A DNA stretch of 64,000 nt from Acinetobacter suaedae (lineage in GTDB: Bacteria; Pseudomonadota; Gammaproteobacteria; Pseudomonadales; Moraxellaceae), in the NCBI RefSeq assembly GCF_008630915.1, contig NZ_CP043909.1:2170001-2234000 (forward strand). Reading direction: 5' to 3'. Every line of letters starts with the position of its first letter. Within the stretch, counting starts at the first letter, position 1. The translations under genes were made by a program, and so were the position numbers. Below the pieces are notes generated by a model, which ran no database searches, was not told the origin of the DNA, and saw only the letters and a program-made list of their open reading frames with translations. Shown here one piece after another: positions 53,228-62,640 of the stretch.

Positions 53228-53746
53228 TTATAAGCCAAAACTTAAGGTATAAGAGAATTGAATTGTAGGCTCTGTTTTCTCTATGAGATCACCTTTCGCA
53301 TTTTTCATACGCTCACCTGCTCCAATTCCCACACTAAAGGTACTGATACGTTCCGAATTCAACCACACGAACGCAAGATCTACACCCGCGCCTAGGCGCG
53401 CTTTTTCTTCATTATCAATCTGTTTACTTTCAATATGGCCAACATATGCACCGATGTAATAACCATTTTTATCTGTACCCGTTAAATGGTATGGATAACG
53501 AAATCCAAGTTGTCCACCTGCTGGATTGTCATCATTCATAAATGCGCCTGCTTTGGCATAGGCGATTCCATAAGGGTTTACCCATTCCAAATTGGCGTGT
53601 AATAATTTCTTAGTAAAACCTGCTCCAACATTCCACGTTGAAACATTTGCCCCTGTCAATTTTGCTTCTGGAAGAAATGTATTTCCTTCAGCGTGTACCA
53701 AACCACTAAATGCCGTAACCGCGAGTAAAAGATAAATTTTTCTCAT
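53228..53746 (-). CDS. Putative outer-membrane protein
   Basis: 172-aa exported protein: signal peptide ending 'SGLVHA|EGNT', then alternating hydrophobic beta-strand-like segments and an aromatic C-terminal end ('FSYTLSFGL'), which suggests a small beta-barrel. No specific family recognised. ATG 53744-53746 (MRKIYLLL) with GGAG 7 nt upstream is preferred over an ATG 12 nt before. Confidence 0.65.
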   Translation of the reverse strand: MRKIYLLLAVTAFSGLVHAEGNTFLPEAKLTGANVSTWNVGAGFTKKLLHANLEWVNPYGIAYAKAGAFMNDDNPAGGQLGFRYPYHLTGTDKNGYYIGAYVGHIESKQIDNEEKARLGAGVDLAFVWLNSERISTFSVGIGAGERMKNAKGDLIEKTEPTIQFSYTLSFGL

Positions 53747-53987
53747 TATTTTCTCCATTTTCCCTAAGAGTGTGTATTGGTCTTTCCTATCTCAAGCAGT
53801 TTGTGACTTTAACAGAATTATTTTGCTTCTAATATACAAGACCGTACAATTTTAATGTCTGCAAAGTCAAAAACGGTCAGTCGAACATTTGCATGATTCG
53901 CTGAAAATTCTACAGTAAGATCATGCAACTTACGTTAAAATATTCAGTCTTTGTATTCTCTCAATCTTGTAATTAAGTCGATTCCCT

Positions 53988-55973
53988 ATGAAACAGCACT
54001 TTCCTTTAAAAAACATGCAACAAGAAAAGCGCATTTATAAGGGTCGAATTTTCTTTGCAATGTTTGTCGTTGCAACTTTTTTATTATTATTACTTTGTCG
54101 CTATGCATATTTACAGATCATTCATTACGATGATTTTACAACAGCATCAGACAAAAATAGAATTCGTTTGCAACCCCTACCACCTGCGCGCGGTTATATC
54201 TATGATCGTAATGGCATTTTATTGGCAGATAACTACCCTGTCTTTACAGCAACACTCAGTCGAGCCGATGTCAGTGACATTGAGGATACCTTAGAACGTC
54301 TGATCCCTGTATTAAGTCTGACACAAGAAGATGTGGATCGTTTTAAAAGCCGTGTCAAAACTGCCCGAAAAACTGAACGTATCGCCATCAAGCTCAATTT
54401 AAACGAAGCCGATATTGCAAAATTTAGTGAAGTCAAATATGCATTTCCTGGGGTAAAAATCGAAACGCAAATGACACGCTATTACCCGTTTGGCGAATTA
54501 TTTGCGCACGTCATAGGTTATGTTGGACGTATCAATGACCGAGAGCTAAAAGCGATCGATAAAGACTTATATGCGGGGACGAATCTAATTGGAAAAATCG
54601 GCGTAGAAAAAAGCTATGAAGAGCTTCTCCACGGACATCCTGGCTATGAATCAGTCGAAGCTGATGCACACGGGAATGTGCTTCGTAAGCTAGGCCGCAA
54701 AGATCCGACTCGCGGCAATGATTTATATTTATCCTTAGATTATGGTTTACAGACCATTGCATCAGAACAATTGGCTGGGCGACGTGGTGCTATTGTCGCC
54801 ATGGATCCTCGTACTGGTGAGATTTTAGCTCTCGTTTCTAGCCCAAGCTTTAACCCTAATCTGTTCGTCACCGGCATTAGTTACAACGATTATGGGTCAT
54901 TACGTGACAACCCTGATCAACCATTATTTAACCGTGCAGTACAAGGTGTATATCCTCCTGGGTCAACCATTAAGCCAATGTTTGGCCTGGGCGGCATTCA
55001 TTATGGTTTAGTAGACTGGAACACAGCAATTTCCGATCCTGGTTATTTCTCACTACCGGGAGATAGCCACCGCTTCCGTGACCATAAGAAAAGCGGTCAT
55101 GGACTGGTCAATATGCACAAAGCTCAAATCGTTTCTTGTGATACCTATTTCTATGTCTTGTCTTATCGTATGGGCATTGAGAAAATGAATGAGTGGATGC
55201 GCCAATTCGGTTTTGGTGAGAAAACAGGAATTGATTTACCTAGTGAAAGCTCTGGTTTATACCCAAGCCCGGAATGGAAAATGAGAACCCGAAATGCCAA
55301 ATGGTTAAAAGGTGAAACCATTTCTGTGAGTATTGGACAAGGTGCCTTTACAGCGACACCACTGCAATTAGCAATGGCAACTGCGATTACTGCCAATCAG
55401 GGTGCACATGTTACCCCTCATGTCTTACGTGAAACAAAAGGCACAAAACAATTCGATGTTCATAATGCACCAGATGGACAAATTCAATTCAATGGCACAT
55501 TAGATGATTGGATCAGAATGCGTGAAGCAATGGTCGATGTCATTCAATCTGGTACAGGTCGAGGTATCAAAAGCGGTTTACAATATTCAATTGCTGGTAA
55601 AACAGGTACGGCCCAAGTTAAAAGCATTGCCCAAGGCAAACGATATAACGAAGCAGCACTCTCTGAACGTCAGCGCGATCACGGTCTATTTGTTGGTTTT
55701 GCTCCCGCTGACAACCCCGAAATTGCGATTGCTGTGGTTTGGGAAAACGGTCGAAGTGGTGGTGCAGCAACACAAATCGCGCGCCCGATCTTTGATTATT
55801 GGTTACTCAAACGCAAAACTGCACCTTTACGGCCAGCCAATCATCAAATCAGCGGAGGCTTGATGACTGCTGGTATCAAACCTGGTGAACTACCAAGTGG
55901 CAATGTATCCACTACTGCACCTGTAACGTCAACCGAACAGCCAACTCAACCTGCCGATGGAATTTCAGAATAA
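53988..55973 (+). CDS. mrdA: Penicillin-binding protein 2 (elongasome transpeptidase)
   Basis: 661-aa class B PBP of the cell-elongation complex. One N-terminal membrane helix ('FFAMFVVATFLLLLLCRYAYL'), PBP dimerisation domain ('LPPARGYIYDRNGILLADN'), and the transpeptidase domain with Ser in 'YPPGSTIKPM' (SxxK, about 326), 'VSCDTYFY' (SxN position) and 'AGKTGTAQ' (KTG). It is the target of mecillinam-type beta-lactams. It has no rodA next to it here; rsmD follows with a 1-nt stop/start overlap. The C-terminal 50 residues are Pro/Thr-rich and probably disordered. Confidence 0.96.
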   Translation: MKQHFPLKNMQQEKRIYKGRIFFAMFVVATFLLLLLCRYAYLQIIHYDDFTTASDKNRIRLQPLPPARGYIYDRNGILLADNYPVFTATLSRADVSDIEDTLERLIPVLSLTQEDVDRFKSRVKTARKTERIAIKLNLNEADIAKFSEVKYAFPGVKIETQMTRYYPFGELFAHVIGYVGRINDRELKAIDKDLYAGTNLIGKIGVEKSYEELLHGHPGYESVEADAHGNVLRKLGRKDPTRGNDLYLSLDYGLQTIASEQLAGRRGAIVAMDPRTGEILALVSSPSFNPNLFVTGISYNDYGSLRDNPDQPLFNRAVQGVYPPGSTIKPMFGLGGIHYGLVDWNTAISDPGYFSLPGDSHRFRDHKKSGHGLVNMHKAQIVSCDTYFYVLSYRMGIEKMNEWMRQFGFGEKTGIDLPSESSGLYPSPEWKMRTRNAKWLKGETISVSIGQGAFTATPLQLAMATAITANQGAHVTPHVLRETKGTKQFDVHNAPDGQIQFNGTLDDWIRMREAMVDVIQSGTGRGIKSGLQYSIAGKTGTAQVKSIAQGKRYNEAALSERQRDHGLFVGFAPADNPEIAIAVVWENGRSGGAATQIARPIFDYWLLKRKTAPLRPANHQISGGLMTAGIKPGELPSGNVSTTAPVTSTEQPTQPADGISE

Positions 55974-56521
55974 TGAAGAATCAGCTACGTATTATTGGTG
56001 GAGAATGGAAACGACGCGTTTTGCCATTTGCCAGTATCGATGGTTTACGCCCCACACCAGATCGTGTGCGGGAAACATTATTTAATTGGTTAATGTGGGA
56101 TATTCAAAATGCACAAGTGTTAGATCTATGCAGTGGCTCAGGCGCACTTGCTTTTGAGGCACTGTCACGCGGTGCAGCAAAAGTTGTCATGATTGAGCCA
56201 GATGCAACTCAAGCACGTTATTTAAAAGACAACATTCAAGTGCTGAAAGCACAAAATTGCCAATTGATAATTAGCACTGCTCAACAAGCACTGAAAAAAC
56301 TAAATGATCAATTTGATGTTGTGTTCCTCGATCCTCCTTATAGCCTAGATTTATGGCAAGAGCTATCAATATTGGCAGACCCCTTGATCAAAGAAAACGC
56401 TTATATTTATGTCGAAGCTGACCGTGAGTTATCTCAAATCCAATTACCAGTTTCATGGCAAAAAATAAAGGAAACCAAAGCTGGATTAGTGCGAGCAGCG
56501 TTATACCAAAAGAAAATTTAA
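55973..56521 (+). CDS. rsmD: 16S rRNA (guanine(966)-N2)-methyltransferase RsmD
   Basis: 182-aa SAM-dependent methyltransferase acting on G966 of 16S rRNA. Motifs: 'MKNQLRIIGGEWKRRVLPF', 'LRPTPDRVRETLFNWL', SAM site 'VLDLCSGSGALAFEALSRGA', catalytic 'VVFLDPPYS'. Its ATG shares a base with the mrdA stop (TAATG), so the two are co-transcribed. Its end overlaps the end of the convergent gene at 56518 by 4 nt. Confidence 0.95.
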   Translation: MKNQLRIIGGEWKRRVLPFASIDGLRPTPDRVRETLFNWLMWDIQNAQVLDLCSGSGALAFEALSRGAAKVVMIEPDATQARYLKDNIQVLKAQNCQLIISTAQQALKKLNDQFDVVFLDPPYSLDLWQELSILADPLIKENAYIYVEADRELSQIQLPVSWQKIKETKAGLVRAALYQKKI

Positions 56522-56919
56522 AACAGGCGTAACCAAAAAAAACGAATTAACTGTCCCCGATCAAATGGAAAGCTAGACAAATATTCGTAGCCAATCCGAT
56601 TGCTTGGGTTAAACTGATACACAACGCCATACCCCAATGAAATAGAAAAATCATCAAGGGAAATGCTTTGTGTATCACCTGTCAGCATTTTATAGTCGAA
56701 TTGATTGGTCTGATAAGCAGTATAATTATAGATACGCCAACGCTCATCCTGAAAAAACAGATTATGCATAATTGAATAATCTGTTTTGATTTGCTGCGGA
56801 TAAGCTGAATCAAACAATGCTTCCGTGTCATCTTTTACTTCTGCAAAAAAATCATAATCTTCTGCATACGTGTAACAAGAGCAAAGTAAAAGAAGTCCAC
56901 AAATAAAAAACTGCATCAT
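56518..56919 (-). CDS. Hypothetical exported protein
   Basis: 133-aa protein with a signal peptide ('FFICGLLLLCSCYTYA|EDYD'). The mature part has beta-strand-like alternation and aromatic residues ('SISLGYGVVYQFNPSNRIGYEYLSS') and ends in Phe, suggesting a small outer-membrane-associated protein. A Cys pair lies within the signal but the site does not look like a lipobox. No family recognised. Convergent with rsmD, sharing 4 nt at the stops. Confidence 0.6.
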   Translation of the reverse strand: MMQFFICGLLLLCSCYTYAEDYDFFAEVKDDTEALFDSAYPQQIKTDYSIMHNLFFQDERWRIYNYTAYQTNQFDYKMLTGDTQSISLDDFSISLGYGVVYQFNPSNRIGYEYLSSFPFDRGQLIRFFWLRLF

Positions 56920-57058
56920 TAATTTAAAATATGTGAGATCATGAGTCGAGATAGCATAATGTCTTAAATAATTTTCACCATGTTAGACATAAACTATTAT
57001 TTTATAAAATGAATATTATATACAATAATACGCTCTTTAGAATTTTATCCTGAATAAT

Positions 57059-57409
57059 ATGAAACTTTTTTTCTTGATCGTTGCTGCTCTAAGTTTAACT
57101 GGCTGTCTGTTTGGAAAATCAAATGAACTACAACGCGCAGAGAAAATTTTTCAAAATTTTGAATGTAGCAACATTGAAACAAGTCAATTGGCATCATCAT
57201 CAATTTCTAGCTTTCATCAGCAATCACTTGCAGTGAATAAAGAAAAAGCTCGTTCTTATATTGAACAATATAAGAATGGTGAAGATCTCTTTGACATCCC
57301 CTTAGATGAAGTTGTACAACAAAAATATCAGTTATATAAACAAGCGTGTCAGGCACTTGGTGGTATCTCTTCAGCGAAACAAACCATCCGCATAGATGAT
57401 GCTGAATAA
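57059..57409 (+). CDS. Hypothetical small lipoprotein
   Basis: 116-aa protein with a classic lipobox 'LSLTGC' (Cys16), followed by a helical polar region with two further Cys ('NFECSNIE', 'KQACQAL') that may form a disulfide. No family recognised. It is followed by a DUF2238 membrane protein gene 38 bp downstream on the same strand, possibly one transcript. Confidence 0.7.
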   Translation: MKLFFLIVAALSLTGCLFGKSNELQRAEKIFQNFECSNIETSQLASSSISSFHQQSLAVNKEKARSYIEQYKNGEDLFDIPLDEVVQQKYQLYKQACQALGGISSAKQTIRIDDAE

Positions 57410-57447
57410 GATCCAAACTCAGTGTTAGACCTCATTTGAGACATGGC

Positions 57448-58092
57448 ATGATCGAAAAAAAACTTAATTTAAAACATTATGTTGCCCTTGCAATAGTGCT
57501 GCTTTTTATCATCATTGCAAGCATCAATCCATTAGAGTTTGAGTCTTATTTATTACACCAAGCAGGTACCATCATCATGCTGGTCGTTCTCATTGTTACA
57601 ATGAGAAAAATCGGCATCAGCTTTTTTAGCTTTTGTTTATATTTAGTTTTTCTATTTATTCACATTATTGGAGCACATTATTTATATTCTTATGTTCCAT
57701 ATAATCAATGGATCCTAGACCTCTTTGCTTTTGATTTAAATCAAAGTATGGGGTGGTCACGTAACATGTACGATCGACTAGTCCATTTTGCTTACGGCGT
57801 ATTACTTTATCCATTTTTTTATCGTTGTTTTCAAGTTTGGATTCCTTCTGCAAAACCTTTCGTCCTATTTTTATTGGTTCTCCAATTTGTCATGGCATCC
57901 AGTATGGTTTATGAGCTACTTGAATGGGGACTATCCATCGGACTATCTCCTGAAGATGCAGAAAATTATAATGGGCAACAAGGTGATATGTGGGATGCCC
58001 ATAAAGATATGTTCTTGGCGACTATCGGCGCATTATTAATAGGTATCTGCTATCTTTACCAAACTAAAACTGCTTATCCCCCCTCGGCATAA
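57448..58092 (+). CDS. DUF2238/YjdF family inner-membrane protein
   Basis: 214-aa protein with about six hydrophobic segments. Family markers are 'FIHIIGAHYLYSYVPY', 'NMYDRLVHFAYGVLLYPF', 'MVYELLEWGLSI' and 'GQQGDMWDAHKDMFLATIGA', where conserved His/Asp/Glu residues sit at membrane edges. Function unknown. ATG 57448 is preferred over a TTG four codons upstream. The stop codon lies inside a terminator hairpin. Confidence 0.85.
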   Translation: MIEKKLNLKHYVALAIVLLFIIIASINPLEFESYLLHQAGTIIMLVVLIVTMRKIGISFFSFCLYLVFLFIHIIGAHYLYSYVPYNQWILDLFAFDLNQSMGWSRNMYDRLVHFAYGVLLYPFFYRCFQVWIPSAKPFVLFLLVLQFVMASSMVYELLEWGLSIGLSPEDAENYNGQQGDMWDAHKDMFLATIGALLIGICYLYQTKTAYPPSA

Positions 58093-58101
58093 GCAGTTTT
58101 T
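58066..58101. terminator. Terminator overlapping the DUF2238 gene stop
   Basis: Perfect 12-bp stem aaaactgcttat / ataagcagtttt, loop of 11 nt, followed by T. The TAA stop (58090-58092) is inside it. The convergent Bap-like gene ends 20 nt further, so it probably works in both directions. Confidence 0.82.
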
Positions 58102-58120
58102 ACACAATACACGCCATGAT

Positions 58121-60307
58121 TTAAATGATTGGATGTTGAACCGTATCAAGTAATGCAAAAGGATCAGATTTGATCGTTTGTGAAAAATCTGTATGTACTG
58201 TACTAAATCCAGTATCTGATACGCTTGTTTCTGTTGGAGCTACAGTTTGTTCTGGAGCGAGTTGATCCAGCACATCATCCAGTTGATTAGAATGTTGATC
58301 AGATGAAATCAAGACCTCATCTAATGCTATCGTTTCGAGTTGCTCAAAAGGCTGTGCATTTGCCTCAGTATTGGCAAGTAGTTCCTCTAAACTCACTGAA
58401 TCTATCAGTGAGACTTCAGTGTACTCCGTTTCAAATGATTCTGTTTGAGCCAATGTGTTGGTCGTTGCAGGGGCAACTACTGTAAAATTAAATGCATCAC
58501 TAATTTCACTGGTATTTCCAGCGGCATCTGTTTGAGTTAACGTGATTTTATGAGATCCCAAAGCTAAATCTTGACTAATTTCGAAACTCCACTTTCCATC
58601 ATTGCCAACCTTAACTGTCCCAATCGGCTGCCCATTGTCATAAATGGTTAATACAGCTTTGGCTTCCCCTCTTCCAGACAATGTTGGTCTGGCATCATCC
58701 GTACTTCCACCTGTACTAATTGGACCTTTTACCGCCCCAACATCATCCATAACTTTTTCTAATACAGGTTTAGTTGGTGCAATGGTATCTTTGTTCCCAA
58801 CAACATTTGCTTCAACTGAACGGTTACCAGCCGCATCAATCACATAAACCTTACCAATATTTTTATCTGTTAAAGCAGGTGTCACTGTAACCGTGAATTT
58901 ACCATCAGCGCCAACTGTACCAGAACCAATCACTTTTCCATCTGCACTTCTAATTTCAATTTTAGCATTGGCTTCAGCTGTCCCCGTTATGGTATCGCCT
59001 GCTGCATTAATTTGTACGGTTGCTTGATCAGGTGCAATCGTATCTTTACCCGCATTAATTTCGACGGGTTTAGACTGATTACCAGCTGCATCTTCAATAA
59101 TAATCGTACCTTTTTCTCCATCTCCCAGCGCAGGGGAAATATTTACTTCAAATTTACCTTGGGCATCAACCGTACCACTTCCTATCACATTTCCATCGGC
59201 ATCTTTAATCAGTACTTTTGCATTTGCTTCCGCTTTCCCCTGAATCACTGAACCTTCTTTATTCACTTCAACTAAGGGTTGTTCTGGTGCAACTGTATCT
59301 TTACCTGCGATCACTTTAGATGCTTCAGACTTATTACCAGCAGCATCTTCGGCTATCACAGTCCCACCTTTTTCACTAGTTAATGGTGGCGAAACCTGTA
59401 TCGAGTACAAACCTTCTTTATTTGCTTTAACTGTTCCTAATAATTTTCCATCAGAATCAAAAATAGATACTTTGGCATTTGCTTCAGTTTTACCGGTTAC
59501 GATCGTACCGTCTGCATTTAGCTGAGCAGTTGGTGCATCAGGTGCAATCGTATCTTTCGTACCAGTCACAGAGGTACCTTGTGAAACATTGCCCGCACGA
59601 TCTACAGCTACAACACTCACCTTATTACCATCAGTCAACGCCTGATCAAGTTTTACCGTATAGTTTCCTTGATCATCAGCTTGACCACTTGCAATCACCT
59701 TACCAGTTGCATCACGAATTAATATTTTAGCTTTTGCTTCAGTTTTACCTGAGATCGTTAATGCATCACTGGCTAAAGTCGCTGTAGGGGTCGCTGGTGG
59801 TGTAATATCTTTAGGTGAGTTATCACTCTTTTTATTGTCATCATCATCCTTAACAGCCCAAAGGTAAATCCCTTCTGCTGCAAGCGCAACTAGACCAGCC
59901 TTCATCAGTTGCGACTTCGTAATTCCATAATCATCCGATCCATCTTGATTTAATGGAGTCTGTGTTGGTGGTTGAGTATAAGCAAATTGAGACAATTGAG
60001 TTGCAGGTACATAACGGATCAATTGACCAGATTGATCAAACTGTGCGACTTCATACGATCCATCAGCTTTAGCAAGTGCTAGACTGTGTTCACTAGTATT
60101 ATTTTCATTATAGAAGCCACTAATTACGATTTTTTCTCCATTTTTCAGTGTAATGACAAGGTCATTACCTTGTTTTGAAACTGATTTTATATCTGCTTGA
60201 GTTACACCAATCTGAACAATCGAAGGTTGATTTAAAATCACTTCTTTCATTTGTGCATCTTGTAAAGTCATTAAATTTTTCTTTGAAGAAACGACAACGT
60301 TCGTCAT
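58121..60307 (-). CDS. Short Bap-like protein with BapA prefix and Ig-like repeats
   Basis: 728-aa protein. The N-terminal ~135 residues resemble the BapA/Bap prefix domain ('VVVSSKKNLMTLQDAQMKEVILNQPSIVQI', 'DLVITLKNGEKIVISGFY'), followed by a hydrophobic stretch ('LMKAGLVALAAEGIYLWAV') and an Asp-rich linker. Then come five bacterial Ig-like repeats of about 85 residues, each opening 'DTIAPDxP' and containing 'GKTEANAKV' and 'DAAGN', and a sixth divergent one. The last ~110 residues are acidic, without a recognisable type I secretion signal. Biofilm-associated Bap proteins of Acinetobacter are normally several thousand residues. ATG 60305-60307 preferred over a GTG 12 nt upstream. Confidence 0.78.
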   Translation of the reverse strand: MTNVVVSSKKNLMTLQDAQMKEVILNQPSIVQIGVTQADIKSVSKQGNDLVITLKNGEKIVISGFYNENNTSEHSLALAKADGSYEVAQFDQSGQLIRYVPATQLSQFAYTQPPTQTPLNQDGSDDYGITKSQLMKAGLVALAAEGIYLWAVKDDDDNKKSDNSPKDITPPATPTATLASDALTISGKTEAKAKILIRDATGKVIASGQADDQGNYTVKLDQALTDGNKVSVVAVDRAGNVSQGTSVTGTKDTIAPDAPTAQLNADGTIVTGKTEANAKVSIFDSDGKLLGTVKANKEGLYSIQVSPPLTSEKGGTVIAEDAAGNKSEASKVIAGKDTVAPEQPLVEVNKEGSVIQGKAEANAKVLIKDADGNVIGSGTVDAQGKFEVNISPALGDGEKGTIIIEDAAGNQSKPVEINAGKDTIAPDQATVQINAAGDTITGTAEANAKIEIRSADGKVIGSGTVGADGKFTVTVTPALTDKNIGKVYVIDAAGNRSVEANVVGNKDTIAPTKPVLEKVMDDVGAVKGPISTGGSTDDARPTLSGRGEAKAVLTIYDNGQPIGTVKVGNDGKWSFEISQDLALGSHKITLTQTDAAGNTSEISDAFNFTVVAPATTNTLAQTESFETEYTEVSLIDSVSLEELLANTEANAQPFEQLETIALDEVLISSDQHSNQLDDVLDQLAPEQTVAPTETSVSDTGFSTVHTDFSQTIKSDPFALLDTVQHPII

Positions 60308-60502
60308 TATTATGCTCACTGATCCATTATAATTTTAAGGACTTATCGATTAATGAATAATTAAGTTATTAATCTAGCAATTAAAGTATCAAATGATCAC
60401 CATAAGAACAATCATATCTAAGAAAGTTTTTCGCTTTTACTTAATTGACCATTTGTTAAAATCTTTAAAGTTTTATTTTTGAAAACAATTAAATTTACCC
60501 AT
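60308..60502. other. AT-rich upstream region of the Bap-like gene
   Basis: About 195 bp before the sohB terminator, containing the likely promoter of the Bap-like gene; no gene or clear promoter hexamers seen. Confidence 0.35.
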
Positions 60503-60530
60503 AAAAAACCAGCCTTATCTTAGACTGGTT
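60503..60530 (-). terminator. Intrinsic terminator of sohB
   Basis: Minus-strand stem AACCAGTCT / AGGCTGGTT (one mismatch) followed by six T, about 45 nt after the sohB stop. Confidence 0.75.
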
Positions 60531-60573
60531 ATTCGCATCTATGAAATACAGATCCTATGTAATCAACACTACA

Positions 60574-61536
60574 TTAGAACTTAGGATCACGCATTTGTAC
60601 CAAACTGCTATTTGCTTTAGCTAAACTATCAGCCAACTTACCCATGACAGTTGGAATAAGATTTTCAGCCATTTGTGCTGCTTGTAATCCAAGCTTTTCA
60701 CCAAAAGTTGGACGCTTGCGCGTATTAATGACATAGACATCATGTTGCGACAACAAACCAAGTAAATATTCATCTGAGGTCTGAAGCTTATCCACTAAAT
60801 TTAACTGACGTGCATCTTCACCATACCAGTGCTCACCTGTTGCAACTTTTTCAACATCCAATTGAGGACGATATTTTTCGATGAAGTGTTTGAAGAGAAC
60901 GTGTGTCTGTTGTAATTCTTCTTCAAATTTAGCTTTGCCTTCAGGTGTATTTTCACCAAACATGGTTACTGTACGTTTATATTGACCGGCTGTATAAAGA
61001 TCAAAATCAACATGATGTTGTTTAAGCAAACGATTAAAATTTGGAACTTGCGCCACCACACCAATCGATCCAACGACCGCAAAAGGCGCTGAGATGATTT
61101 CATTCGCGATGCATGCCATCATATAACCACCGCTGGCAGCCACTTTATCCACACAAATTGTCACATGAAAACCAGCATCACGTAAACGAACCAATTGTGC
61201 AGCAGCAAGACCATAACCATGAACCATACCACCTGGGCTTTCTAAGCGTACCACAACACGATCATGCCCTGCTTTTGCAGTTGCAAGAATCAAAGTGATT
61301 TCTTCACGAATAGTGTCTACAGCAGAAGCCTGCATATCCCCTTTAAAATCTAGAACATATATTTTCTTATCATTCTTTTTACGTGCTTTTGCTTCTTTTG
61401 CAAGCTGTTGAACAAGTTGCAATAATTCCAAACGAGAAGCTGTGGTTTGCGCAATCTTTTTTCTTTGTTCATTTACACGCGCGTTTAAATGGCTAATACG
61501 AATTTCGGCAGGAAATTTAGGTAAATGGAATAACAT
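60574..61536 (-). CDS. sohB: S49 family peptidase SohB
   Basis: 320-aa signal-peptide-peptidase-type serine protease. The nucleophile Ser lies in 'DKVAASGGYMMACIA' and the Lys general base in 'TAGQYKRTVTMFGENTPEG'; 'VVRLESPGGMVHGYG' is the usual oxyanion/cleft motif. E. coli SohB has an N-terminal membrane helix; here the N-terminus ('MLFHLPKFPAEIRISHLNARV') is not hydrophobic enough for one, so this copy may be soluble or peripherally bound. Monocistronic, with its own terminator. Confidence 0.88.
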   Translation of the reverse strand: MLFHLPKFPAEIRISHLNARVNEQRKKIAQTTASRLELLQLVQQLAKEAKARKKNDKKIYVLDFKGDMQASAVDTIREEITLILATAKAGHDRVVVRLESPGGMVHGYGLAAAQLVRLRDAGFHVTICVDKVAASGGYMMACIANEIISAPFAVVGSIGVVAQVPNFNRLLKQHHVDFDLYTAGQYKRTVTMFGENTPEGKAKFEEELQQTHVLFKHFIEKYRPQLDVEKVATGEHWYGEDARQLNLVDKLQTSDEYLLGLLSQHDVYVINTRKRPTFGEKLGLQAAQMAENLIPTVMGKLADSLAKANSSLVQMRDPKF

Positions 61537-61640
61537 AAAATAAGTGCTCTTTAGTTCGGCTTTATTGCTCTAAGATGCGGTCTGTTCAATAAAAATTCAA
61601 TAGTGAATTTGCAAAATAGATTCATTTTCATCTATATACA

Positions 61641-61679
61641 AAAAAGCACTTTGCTCATGAATACTTGCAAAGTGCTTTC
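61641..61679 (-). terminator. Intrinsic terminator of the pst genes
   Basis: Minus-strand stem GAAAGCACTTTGC / GCAAAGTGCTTT with a 13-nt loop and a following run of six T, about 35 nt after pstB. Confidence 0.88.
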
Positions 61680-61714
61680 AAAGAACCATCGCTTAGATGA
61701 TTGGATCGGAGGAA

Positions 61715-62629
61715 TTAACCAAAACGACCCGTAATATAAGCTTCAGTTAATTGATGATCAGGTTGAGTGAAAACTTTTTCTGTTGAATTCACTTCAATCA
61801 AATCACCTAAGTGAAAATACGCTGTACGGTCAGAGACACGTGCTGCTTGTTGCATTGAGTGGGTTACAATTGCAATTGTATATTGTTCAGAAAGCTCAGA
61901 TATTAACTCTTCAATCTTTGCTGTTGCAATCGGATCTAGTGCTGAACATGGCTCATCCATTAAAATCACTTCTGGACTGACCGCAATCGTACGTGCAATA
62001 CACAAACGCTGTTGTTGACCACCAGATAAACCTGTACCAGGTTGATTTAAACGATCTTTGACTTCATCCCATAGACCAGCTTTACGTAAACTATTTTCTA
62101 CAATTTCTTCTAAGTCATATTTGTTACGTGCCAAACCGTGAAGTTTAGGACCATATGCAACGTTGTCAAAAATTGACTTTGGGAATGGGTTTGGTTTTTG
62201 GAATACCATGCCAACTTGTGCGCGCAATAACACCACATCTAAGTTTGGATCATAGATATCTTGATTATCTAATGTCACCTTGCCTGTTACACGACAAATA
62301 TCAATCGTGTCATTCATACGATTCAGTGTACGAAGAAAGGTTGATTTACCACACCCAGATGGACCAATAAATGCAATGACTTCATTTTGGTAAATATCAA
62401 GGTCAATCCCCTTGATTGCCTCAGTTTCACCATAGTACACATGAACATCTTGAGTACTAATTTTCACATCACCTTGCAATGAGCTTTTTGCTTTGACAGA
62501 AGTTTCAAACTGCGCAACAAAAGCTGTTTCTTGATGTGCTGATGTTTCTGACGATGTAAATTGAGTTTGCTGTGGATTCACTGATTTATCCTTTTCTAAG
62601 GAGTTCGTGGTATCTATAGTATTCATCAT
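61715..62629 (-). CDS. pstB: Phosphate ABC transporter ATP-binding protein PstB
   Basis: 304-aa ATPase of the high-affinity phosphate importer PstSCAB. Walker A '[21 protein letters not shown]', signature '[15 protein letters not shown]', Walker B '[13 protein letters not shown]', and the H-loop '[14 protein letters not shown]'. It has about 50 extra N-terminal residues (Ser/Thr/Gln-rich) before the ABC core compared with the ~257-aa E. coli protein. Start ATG 62627-62629 has GGAG 6 nt upstream; a longer frame overlapping pstA exists but lacks a good site. It follows pstA by 11 bp in the usual pst order and is expected to be under Pho control. Confidence 0.95.
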   Translation of the reverse strand: MMNTIDTTNSLEKDKSVNPQQTQFTSSETSAHQETAFVAQFETSVKAKSSLQGDVKISTQDVHVYYGETEAIKGIDLDIYQNEVIAFIGPSGCGKSTFLRTLNRMNDTIDICRVTGKVTLDNQDIYDPNLDVVLLRAQVGMVFQKPNPFPKSIFDNVAYGPKLHGLARNKYDLEEIVENSLRKAGLWDEVKDRLNQPGTGLSGGQQQRLCIARTIAVSPEVILMDEPCSALDPIATAKIEELISELSEQYTIAIVTHSMQQAARVSDRTAYFHLGDLIEVNSTEKVFTQPDHQLTEAYITGRFG

Positions 62630-62640
62630 GTTATCTCCGA

